The translations under genes and the position numbers were made by a program. Under the pieces are notes generated by a model. The model saw only the letters and a program-made list of their open reading frames with translations, ran no database searches and was not told the DNA's origin. 12,848 nt of DNA from JBDREA01 sp043820265 (GTDB taxonomy: Archaea > Altiarchaeota > Altiarchaeia > IMC4 > JBDREA01): NCBI GenBank assembly GCA_043820265.1, contig JBDREA010000057.1, positions 1-12,848 on the forward strand. The letters are read 5' to 3'. Numbering within the stretch: the first letter of the stretch is position 1; each line of letters starts with the position of its first letter. Shown piece after piece: positions 1-4,840 of this stretch.

Positions 1-2896
1 ACGGATAGAGGCTTACCCCCCTGTATTTCTCAATGTTTGCCTCGGCCCGTTTTTGGTCTCCGACTGTCAAGTACTGGGTTGAATGCATGGACTGACCTTC
101 CCGCATAAATTTTCTTGAGGCGACCGCGAGGTAGTAGGGACCGGTTTCAGTTGACCCCCTGTGCCTTACCTGATCAGGGTAGGGGCCAGTGGATTCGTAT
201 TCCAGATAGATGCCTGTGTCGCTTCCGTTGTGTATCATGAGGTGATTGAAGTTCATGCCCTCGGTTTTGATTTGGTCTTCTGTTTTGTAGATTATCTTTT
301 CGGTCTTTTCTGTCTCATCCCTCCAAGTCCGAAAGTGCTGCAGCGAAGTATAGTATGCGTTGAACGGCATTACCTGCATCAATCCCTCGTATCTTCCGTT
401 TTCCAGTAGGTCGTTTTTTACGATTATCTCCTTTATAATGGCATCATTCAGGAAGGTGTAGGAGACTGTTAAGCTTGCCCACTGCTCGGATTCCTTTGTT
501 TCCGGGTTTTCCCCTGTTATGACGGATTTATAGATTATCTGATTTTCAGATGTGATTATTTCAGGATAAGATATATCGTCTAAGTAGTTGACTGTGCTCG
601 TCCCATGCCTTCTTTTGGTTCCCAGCCATGAAATAAACACGAAATCGCGCATGTATCCCTGATCTATGTAGTCTGTGTCTGGTGTGCCGAAATACCTTAC
701 AGAAGGTTTATCGTTGTCTAACCGGATTTCATAGGTGGGGGTCTGGATTAAGTAGAAGTTCCCTGCGTCTATTACTTCAGGGACTTCCTCGGCCAGATTG
801 GAGTGAACGGACGATTCGTTTTGCCTTGTAATCCTCGATTTTGGCGTGGGGTGCCTGTAAATTGAAAAGTTTTTGTTGCTTGAATATATTTTTTCGAGCT
901 CTGAGTTTCCGTCCATCTCAAGGGTCAACTCCGTATAATCCAGGTTTGTGTCCCCCCTGAGAAATCTGTCGAATTCCTCCAGGTTGCCGAGGGTCCGCTC
1001 AGAGACCACCAGATAGTTGATTCCGAAGACCTGATATAGGCTTTTAGTGTATCGCTCACCCTGCTTTGCGAAATGGGTGTTTAAAAGGGATTGTAAAAGG
1101 AGGCGGGTCTCGCTTCCGTGGGCGACGCTGTTTTCTGGGTTGTTTTTTTTCGCGAATACCTCGATCATATGTCTGTAACCGTATCCTGCCGCGTTTTCGT
1201 GCTCGTCCGACGGCACGTTCCCAAGCCAGTTTAGCCCCTCTAATTCGTAGTCGGAACCAGAGATTTGTGGCAGATAATACATGTTTCCTATAATGGGGGC
1301 TGCTAGGAGGAGCGAAAATACACTTATGGAAAAGATGTTGGAATATGCATTTCTCAGTTTTTTGTAGCCTATTTTGTCTATCCTTTTGGGTCTTAAAAAC
1401 AGTATCAATACCAACTCGATAATTATTGTAATTGGAAAGACGATTTCCAAGGAGAGAGGCAATCCCGTCCCAGTGTATCCTGTGACTATCGAACTCAGGA
1501 TGAGGGTTATATCTTCCTCTAGGTATCTTGTAGCAACCCAACTTAATATGGTTATTAGAAGGGTGATGATAAGTAATGAGTGAGGAATTGAATTGACGAT
1601 CCCTCTTCTAAGGTTTTGTAGTGTTTTATCTACCCATTCGTAGCCGAAAGTGGCAGAAATGGGCAGGATGAGGAAGAAGTAGAAGATGTATCTCAGAGCG
1701 CCAGTGGACCCTTGAGCCTGTATCGCAGGAAAAAGCAGTATTAGAAGGCATGTGAGAAACAAGCATTGCCCTTTAGATGGCAATCGAAGATAGCCGATTA
1801 CCGCCAAAACAGAGTGTAATGGGCCGATCCATATCGGTGTCACAAAGGCATGGTGGCTCAGGTTTCTTAGAGACGACAGTATGGGTGCTATCTGGAGATT
1901 TCTTTGGTCGGATGGGGTGTCATCTTCTTTTCGCCCTTCAGGATTTTGAAAATCCGGTAGAATTATTTTTCTTATGTGGGTTATGAGGGAAAGGAACGCG
2001 TACAAAAAGAAGATCCATACTACACCGAATACCATGTCCCGGCCCAGAAGTGTTTCCTGGTGGAATATGGTTATGAAGTCAGTTACGAACGTTAGTCCTG
2101 TGACATCGACGAATTTCGCGCCTAATGTAGGGATTAATGACAGCTTTGTTTCGTATTGCCCGAATATCAGGGGGTAGTTGTTTAGTGTAAAGATGAAGAC
2201 GAATATTGTCAGAGCCATTGTCAGAAAAACGTGGCGGTCTAACCTCCCCCAGATCACGGTATCAAGAAACAGGTATACTAGGACGAGGTTCATGAGCATG
2301 ATGTATGTGCCTGTGTGGGTCAGACATAAGATGAAAAGCGAGATGGCTACGACTAATACCCTCTTCCAGAAAACGATGTTTTCCTTCAAGGCGAATGTCA
2401 GGATTAAGATCAGAGGGGGGATGGAAAAAACGGAGGGCCTGTATCTTAATAGATTGATTGACAGGTAGGTCATGGACAAAAAGAAAATAATGGAGAGGTA
2501 TCTCTGATTTTTGTATTTGAAAAATATCGATGCATAAGAGTAGAAAAGCAATATGCTTCCCAAAAGTACTATGAGAGGTATGATGTATGAGGCCTGGGTC
2601 ACGCTCAAACCTGTGAGCTTCATCACGAGTCCCCCGAAGAACCATAGGCCGAAAGGATGGTTGTAGGCCCAGTTGGTCCTGAAAGTCCCCTCCGTTATCT
2701 TTTCGTAGAATTCTTGCAGAGTCGAGGATTCATACATCATCTGGGTGTAGTAGATGTGGCTGTAGACGTCTGTTCCCGAGGCTCTGGGCTCGAAAATGAT
2801 CGGGAGAAGGTATGCTAAACCCACCATTGCGAAAATGAACAACAAAAGGAGATTTTCCCTTATGAAAGCGGAGACACTCCTGGTTTTCTGACTCAT
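1..2896 (-). CDS. GT-C type multi-pass membrane glycosyltransferase-like protein (partial, C-terminus off the left edge)
   Basis: An open frame of 965 codons runs from ATG at 2896 through the left edge; sampled stretches along its length were checked codon by codon and have no stop. An in-frame TAA nine bases upstream supports this start. Residues 1 to about 540 are a series of hydrophobic helices, beginning with one at about 13-34. The first outer loop carries an acidic residue (D43 in GTDVYSH), and NHPFG follows at 79-83; both resemble loop features of GT-C lipid-phosphosugar transferases. A soluble part follows: a GLNWL segment near 550, GINYLVVS near 625, and from about 690 a beta-rich stretch that looks like a carbohydrate-binding sandwich. 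The WWDYG motif of AglB/STT3 oligosaccharyltransferases was not seen. The likely role is sugar transfer from a polyprenyl-phosphate donor at the outer membrane face. The family-level call is inference; donor and acceptor are unknown. Confidence 0.62.
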   Translation of the reverse strand, partial: MSQKTRSVSAFIRENLLLLFIFAMVGLAYLLPIIFEPRASGTDVYSHIYYTQMMYESSTLQEFYEKITEGTFRTNWAYNHPFGLWFFGGLVMKLTGLSVTQASYIIPLIVLLGSILLFYSYASIFFKYKNQRYLSIIFFLSMTYLSINLLRYRPSVFSIPPLILILTFALKENIVFWKRVLVVAISLFILCLTHTGTYIMLMNLVLVYLFLDTVIWGRLDRHVFLTMALTIFVFIFTLNNYPLIFGQYETKLSLIPTLGAKFVDVTGLTFVTDFITIFHQETLLGRDMVFGVVWIFFLYAFLSLITHIRKIILPDFQNPEGRKEDDTPSDQRNLQIAPILSSLRNLSHHAFVTPIWIGPLHSVLAVIGYLRLPSKGQCLFLTCLLILLFPAIQAQGSTGALRYIFYFFLILPISATFGYEWVDKTLQNLRRGIVNSIPHSLLIITLLITILSWVATRYLEEDITLILSSIVTGYTGTGLPLSLEIVFPITIIIELVLILFLRPKRIDKIGYKKLRNAYSNIFSISVFSLLLAAPIIGNMYYLPQISGSDYELEGLNWLGNVPSDEHENAAGYGYRHMIEVFAKKNNPENSVAHGSETRLLLQSLLNTHFAKQGERYTKSLYQVFGINYLVVSERTLGNLEEFDRFLRGDTNLDYTELTLEMDGNSELEKIYSSNKNFSIYRHPTPKSRITRQNESSVHSNLAEEVPEVIDAGNFYLIQTPTYEIRLDNDKPSVRYFGTPDTDYIDQGYMRDFVFISWLGTKRRHGTSTVNYLDDISYPEIITSENQIIYKSVITGENPETKESEQWASLTVSYTFLNDAIIKEIIVKNDLLENGRYEGLMQVMPFNAYYTSLQHFRTWRDETEKTEKIIYKTEDQIKTEGMNFNHLMIHNGSDTGIYLEYESTGPYPDQVRHRGSTETGPYYLAVASRKFMREGQSMHSTQYLTVGDQKRAEANIEKYRGVSLYP

Positions 2897-2925
2897 TTTA
2901 GATTATTTCTATTTCTTTTCAGAAG

Positions 2926-2936
2926 AATAAAAACGC
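2926..2936 (-). promoter_or_regulatory. Possible TATA box for the GT-C gene
   Basis: Read on the minus strand this is GCGTTTTTATT, about 33 bases upstream of the ATG at 2896, which would place transcription start a few bases before the start codon. No Shine-Dalgarno sequence is visible before that ATG, which fits a very short leader. The box lies inside the end motif shared with array 2, so promoter function and repeat end cannot be separated by eye. Confidence 0.35.
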
Positions 2937-2950
2937 TAAGTTTTCCACCA

Positions 2951-3018
2951 GTCTACACTATGAACGGCGTAACCGTTCATGTGCGCAGGAAATCCAGAAG
3001 GATTTCCTAGCGTTGACC
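2951..3018. repeat. Twin bulged hairpin A (module copy 1)
   Basis: Hairpin 1 is CAC (2956-2958), bulged T2959, ATGAACGG, loop CGTAA, CCGTTCAT, GTG (2981-2983). Hairpin 2 follows directly: CGC (2984-2986), AGGAAATCC, loop AGAA, GGATTTCCT, bulged A3009, GCG (3010-3012). GTC at 2951-2953 pairs with GAC at 3015-3017 around both. The order GTCTACAC, hairpin, hairpin, TTGACC recurs in twin E (3234-3298). Confidence 0.75.
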
Positions 3019-3020
3019 GG

Positions 3021-3076
3021 TGCAATGAAGAGCTTCGTTCTTCGTGTACACGAATTCCTTTGAGGAATTCGTCGTG
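3021..3076. repeat. Hairpin pair B
   Basis: The first hairpin, GAAGAGC, loop TTC, GTTCTTC (3027-3043), has a basal part that does not pair cleanly; it is the one clear exception to the shared plan. The second is regular: TAC (3047-3049, one G-T wobble), ACGAATTCCT, loop TTG, AGGAATTCGT, bulged C3073, GTG (3074-3076). Confidence 0.6.
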
Positions 3077-3092
3077 ATGTGGAAAACTTGCG

Positions 3093-3147
3093 CCCTAAGA
3101 ACACGATTGTGTTCTTGGGCCCAAGGTCAGCTTCGCTGACCTTAGGG
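3093..3147. repeat. Twin bulged hairpin C, perfectly mirrored
   Basis: Hairpin 1 is CCC (3093-3095), bulged T3096, AAGAACAC, loop GATT, GTGTTCTT, GGG (3117-3119). Hairpin 2 is CCC (3120-3122), AAGGTCAG, loop CTTCG, CTGACCTT, bulged A3144, GGG (3145-3147). The outer arms CCCTAAG (3093-3099) and CTTAGGG (3141-3147) are also perfectly complementary, and the centre CTTGGGCCCAAG (3114-3125) is palindromic. The same sequence can therefore form a four-way junction in which the two bulged bases pair with each other. Confidence 0.75.
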
Positions 3148-3174
3148 TGTCACAACCGCCGGTCATAGTAAAAA

Positions 3175-3226
3175 CGCTACGGCTGAAGGCCGTGCGTGCA
3201 AGGACGACTGAAGTCGTCCTCTGCAT
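3175..3226. repeat. Twin bulged hairpin D
   Basis: Hairpin 1 is CGC (3175-3177), bulged T3178, ACGGC, loop TGAAG, GCCGT, GCG (3194-3196). Hairpin 2 is GCA (3198-3200), AGGACGAC, loop TGAA, GTCGTCCT, bulged C3221, TGC (3222-3224). It is preceded by another copy of AAAAACGCTA (3170-3179), the sequence at the array end. Confidence 0.7.
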
Positions 3227-3232
3227 GCCGCC

Positions 3233-3298
3233 GGTCTACACGAGAAACGACTTCGTCGTTTCTGTGTCCCGGAAACCAAAGGTTTCCGAGGATTGACC
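3233..3298. repeat. Twin bulged hairpin E (module copy 2)
   Basis: Hairpin 1 is CAC (3239-3241), bulged G3242, AGAAACGAC, loop TTC, GTCGTTTCT, GTG (3264-3266). Hairpin 2 is TCC (3267-3269), CGGAAACC, loop AAA, GGTTTCCG, bulged A3289, GGA (3290-3292). GGTC (3233-3236) and GACC (3295-3298) close the pair. GGTC also occurs at 3161-3164 and would compete for the same GACC. Confidence 0.75.
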
Positions 3299-3335
3299 AG
3301 CGGTTGTTTACATCCGAAAGAGGCAAAACATCAGT

Positions 3336-3348
3336 GATATATATTTTA
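3336..3348 (+). promoter_or_regulatory. TATA-like box upstream of the small ORF and lipoprotein
   Basis: A run of A and T (GATATATATTTTAA, about 3335-3348) lies 30-40 bases before ATG 3377. Archaeal transcription starts about 25 bases beyond a TATA box, which would give a leader of roughly ten bases for the 59-codon ORF and co-transcription with the lipoprotein gene. Confidence 0.4.
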
Positions 3349-3376
3349 ATGGAGGTAATCCTTAACAGAAACTAAA

Positions 3377-3556
3377 ATGAAGTATCCTTTTGAGAATTTC
3401 GGATTGGACAGGTGGAGCCACAGGATAGAGATGGGGGATAGGTTTCTTCCATGGAATGAATCCATTTTCCAGTTGGAGCGAAGGAACCGAATAGATTCCT
3501 GCCATGTGCAAAGTCTTAGGGCTAGGATTTTCAAGTCGTCTTTAAGGTATAATTAG
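3377..3556 (+). CDS. Possible small protein, 59 residues, unknown function
   Basis: ATG 3377 to TAG 3554-3556 encodes 59 residues beginning MKYPFENFGL and ending SSLRYN. It is basic, rich in Arg and aromatics, with one Cys and no membrane segment, and I recognise no family. In favour: it sits at the expected distance from a TATA-like box, has an in-frame stop just upstream that fixes the start, and ends eight bases before the lipoprotein ATG, its stop overlapping that gene's Shine-Dalgarno. Against: it has no Shine-Dalgarno of its own at proper spacing (a GGAGGT lies about 20 bases upstream) and is short enough to arise by chance. If not translated, the stretch is simply a roughly 200-base leader of the lipoprotein transcript. 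Confidence 0.3.
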   Translation: MKYPFENFGLDRWSHRIEMGDRFLPWNESIFQLERRNRIDSCHVQSLRARIFKSSLRYN

Positions 3557-3563
3557 GTGGAAG

Positions 3564-4028
3564 ATGGGGGGAAGGATTACATCAGCATTGGTTGGTCTGA
3601 TGTCGGTCTTATTTTTTCTCGGATGTTTAGGCGCCCCTGAACCAGGACAAATTAGCTCACCTTCCCAAAACGACGAATTAACCTTTCAGATCGAACAATC
3701 CACCACAACAGTTTCAGCCCAGAAACTAGAAGATTCATCTGGAGAAGATGATTCTCGGGATCTCGGTGAGGAACTTGTCGTAAAAATCGAGGCTGGAGGA
3801 TTAGATGAAGACGAATCTGGCAAAGAAGACGAGGATTCATCCACTGTTTTGGTTGAATCATGCGAGTATTTTTGCAGGCAGATAGGGTATGTGGGGGGAG
3901 TATGCAGGCTTTCTGGGAAAGATTGCAAAAACCAACCAAACGAAACATATAAGGCCCAAGGAGACCGTTTCTGCAGGTCAAGCCAGAGGGGACAAAAGGC
4001 GCTTGACTCCTGTTGCTGCAGGTTTTAG
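3564..4028 (+). CDS. Lipoprotein with a C-terminal eight-cysteine disulfide-type domain
   Basis: 154 residues. A signal peptide with hydrophobic core 8-20 ends in a lipobox, FFLG-C21, so the mature protein is predicted to be lipid-anchored outside the cell. Residues 22-98 are a low-complexity, strongly acidic linker rich in Ser, Glu and Asp. Residues 99-154 form a compact basic domain with cysteines at 100, 104, 114, 121, 137, 150, 151 and 152 (C-x3-C-x9-C-x6-C-x15-C-x12-CCC), including GYVGGVC. An even number and tight spacing suggest four disulfides, as in knottin or defensin-like folds; that is inference. AGGTGG at 3555-3560 serves as Shine-Dalgarno for ATG 3564. The gene converges on the ACT regulator with a 51-base gap. 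It could be a surface adhesin, inhibitor or toxin-like head on a stalk; the actual role is unknown. Confidence 0.72.
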   Translation: MGGRITSALVGLMSVLFFLGCLGAPEPGQISSPSQNDELTFQIEQSTTTVSAQKLEDSSGEDDSRDLGEELVVKIEAGGLDEDESGKEDEDSSTVLVESCEYFCRQIGYVGGVCRLSGKDCKNQPNETYKAQGDRFCRSSQRGQKALDSCCCRF

Positions 4029-4079
4029 CTTCTTAAGGTTAATGCTCGCCAAAGTCTTAGCTCCTTGGTGGTTAGATTC

Positions 4080-4580
4080 TTAGCATAACACGACAACTTC
4101 TTTCACGCTTTCCAGTGCGAGAAGAGTGTCTATCAGTTTTCTTGGAATGGGTTTTTCGGTTACGACAGTCATCTTGGCCCCGCTGAACATGGGATCGTCT
4201 GTGGTTATCTGCCTTATTGCGATGTTTGCGTTATCTATCACAGACGAGACGTCAGATACTATCCCGGGGCGGGATGCGTCATTTGGGATAATCTCTATTG
4301 CTCCGAATCCTAGCGGTTTTGCGATGTTTCTTAGAAGAAGGATGGATTCAAGGTTTTCGTAGATGTTTTTTAGCTCTTCGCTTTTTTGGATTTCTGCGAT
4401 TGTCTGGCCGACTATCCTCCTGTCGACTCCGACGACCCGAGCGATTGCTGCGTGGGAGATCTCTGCGTCCTTGGAGAAGACCTGTTTTTTCTGATTTATC
4501 GAAAGTCCGTTTGAGAGGAGGAATTCTGCTACTCGAATTTGGCCTCTTTTTCCCTTGAATTGTTTTTTTAGGTCAAACAT
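4080..4580 (-). CDS. HTH and ACT domain regulator of amino acid metabolism (COG2150-like)
   Basis: 166 residues. The N-terminal half is helical, with a likely helix-turn-helix at about 40-68 (EISHAAIARVVGVDRRIVGQ). Residues 93-166 form an ACT domain: beta strand GAIEIIPND, loop RPGIVSDVSSVI, strand IAIRQITTDD, then KMTVVTE and a final VKEVVVL strand. ACT domains bind amino acids or similar small ligands, so this is probably a cytoplasmic transcription regulator responding to an amino acid. The length and two-part layout fit the archaeal family annotated as predicted regulator of amino acid metabolism. The start lacks a Shine-Dalgarno, and a TATA box centred about 27 bases upstream implies a leaderless mRNA. 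Its upstream region shares array 3 with the divergent giant gene, so the inverted repeats there might be its operator. Confidence 0.75.
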   Translation of the reverse strand: MFDLKKQFKGKRGQIRVAEFLLSNGLSINQKKQVFSKDAEISHAAIARVVGVDRRIVGQTIAEIQKSEELKNIYENLESILLLRNIAKPLGFGAIEIIPNDASRPGIVSDVSSVIDNANIAIRQITTDDPMFSGAKMTVVTEKPIPRKLIDTLLALESVKEVVVLC

Positions 4581-4599
4581 CTTTTTTCTATTAGTGGGT

Positions 4600-4614
4600 A
4601 TATTATAATTATAG
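4600..4614 (-). promoter_or_regulatory. TATA box of the ACT regulator, leaderless spacing
   Basis: The minus strand reads CTATAATTATAATAT here, centred about 27 bases before the ATG at 4580. That is the usual archaeal TATA-to-start distance, so transcription probably begins at or next to the start codon. The 12-bp inverted repeat at 4615-4661 abuts it on the upstream side, where a bound protein or folded DNA could affect TBP/TFB access. Confidence 0.55.
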
Positions 4615-4661
4615 TCGACGTCAAAACTTATTTGACATATCTAAAAAAATTTTGACGTCGA
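4615..4661. repeat. Inverted repeat 1 of array 3
   Basis: TCGACGTCAAAA (4615-4626) pairs perfectly with TTTTGACGTCGA (4650-4661) around a 23-base A/T-rich loop. The loop is longer than in the other hairpins. It is closely related to inverted repeat 2: the left arm plus the next five bases match at 14 of 17 positions. Confidence 0.8.
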
Positions 4662-4722
4662 ATACGCAGAAAACAGCAAAGCTGTTTTCGCGCGCAAGTA
4701 GCGAAAAGCTACTTAGCGTATT
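4661..4722. repeat. Twin bulged hairpin of array 3
   Basis: Hairpin 1 is CGC (4665-4667), bulged A4668, GAAAACAGC, loop AAA, GCTGTTTTC, GCG (4690-4692). Hairpin 2 is CGC (4693-4695), AAGTAGC, loop GAAAA, GCTACTT, bulged A4715, GCG (4716-4718). The outer arms AATACGC (4661-4667) and GCGTATT (4716-4722) are also complementary, so a four-way junction is an alternative fold. Confidence 0.8.
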
Positions 4723-4762
4723 TGACGGCATAACTTATGTGTAAAGATTTTTATGCCGTCAA
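4722..4762. repeat. Inverted repeat 2 of array 3
   Basis: TTGACGGCATAA (4722-4733) pairs perfectly with TTATGCCGTCAA (4751-4762) around a 17-base loop. Compared with inverted repeat 1 it differs at three positions of the left arm, and each difference is matched by a compensating change in the right arm. Confidence 0.8.
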
Positions 4763-4794
4763 CTATAAATCAACGTAGACGGGGGAAAAGTGGG

Positions 4795-4824
4795 TATTTA
4801 TACCAATATATCCGTTAATATAAC
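4795..4824 (+). promoter_or_regulatory. TATA-like boxes upstream of the giant gene
   Basis: Two candidates precede ATG 4841: TATTTATACC at about 4795-4804, which would give a leader of some 15-20 bases, and TTAATATAA at 4815-4823, which would give a leaderless mRNA. No Shine-Dalgarno is visible; the bases before the ATG are ATAGAAAAAA, resembling those before the divergent ACT regulator. Confidence 0.4.
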
Positions 4825-4840
4825 ACTATTATAGAAAAAA

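Larger units (their letters stand above)
2934..3092. repeat. Closing stem of the left block of array 1
   Basis: CGC(T)AAGTTTTCCAC at 2934-2948 pairs with GTGGAAAACTTGCG at 3079-3092: 3 bp, bulged T2937, then 11 bp. It encloses four smaller hairpins, giving a multibranch fold. The left arm is identical in array 2 (10635-10649). There the right arm (10779-10792) keeps all pairs except one C/A mismatch, and the bulged T is retained. Confidence 0.7.
2927..3306. repeat. Hairpin array 1: about ten short bulged hairpins in tandem
   Basis: This 380-base gap between divergent genes holds no plausible ORF and is almost entirely inverted repeats. There are two blocks. The left is closed by a 14-bp stem (2934-2948 with 3079-3092, bulged T2937). 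The right is closed by CAACCGC at 3153-3159 with GCGGTTG at 3300-3306, extended by GGTC/GACC (3161-3164 with 3295-3298) across one mismatch. Nearly every hairpin has about 3 bp of basal stem, one unpaired base, then 5-10 perfect bp and a 3-5 base loop, yet stem sequences differ throughout. It sits between the GT-C gene (minus) and a plus-strand gene pair, so it is unlikely to be a terminator. It may act as structured RNA, or as extruded or single-stranded DNA; the sequence alone does not decide. Confidence 0.8.
4615..4762. repeat. Hairpin array 3: twin hairpin flanked by two related 12-bp inverted repeats
   Basis: This fills most of the divergent promoter region between the ACT regulator and the giant gene. 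The order is inverted repeat 1 (4615-4661), a twin bulged hairpin (4661-4722), then inverted repeat 2 (4722-4762). It shares the twin-hairpin plan with arrays 1 and 2, and the motif ACTTAGCGT (4711-4719, then ATTT). That motif faces the giant gene as the equivalents in arrays 1 and 2 face their neighbours. It may be regulatory, a structured 5' RNA, or a non-autonomous repeat. Confidence 0.75.

Noticed and set aside
1056..1541. 161-residue minus-strand frame inside the GT-C gene
   Set aside because: Out of frame with the 965-codon frame, with an Arg/Pro-rich translation lacking any domain character.
1..2896. AglB/STT3 oligosaccharyltransferase
   Set aside because: The WWDYG catalytic motif was not found after the membrane region; only general GT-C features are present.
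2927..3306. Integron attC-like sites, since folded hairpins with extrahelical bases resemble attC
   Set aside because: No RYYYAAC/GTTRRRY core pair at hairpin bases, hairpins far shorter than attC, no gene cassettes and no tyrosine integrase in the window.
2927..3306. CRISPR array
   Set aside because: No direct repeat of constant sequence with regular spacers and no cas genes; the repetition is structural.
4661..4722. Ends of an IS200/IS605-type element or MITE
   Set aside because: No transposase, no target-site duplication visible, and stems differ between copies, unlike element ends that must match one transposase.
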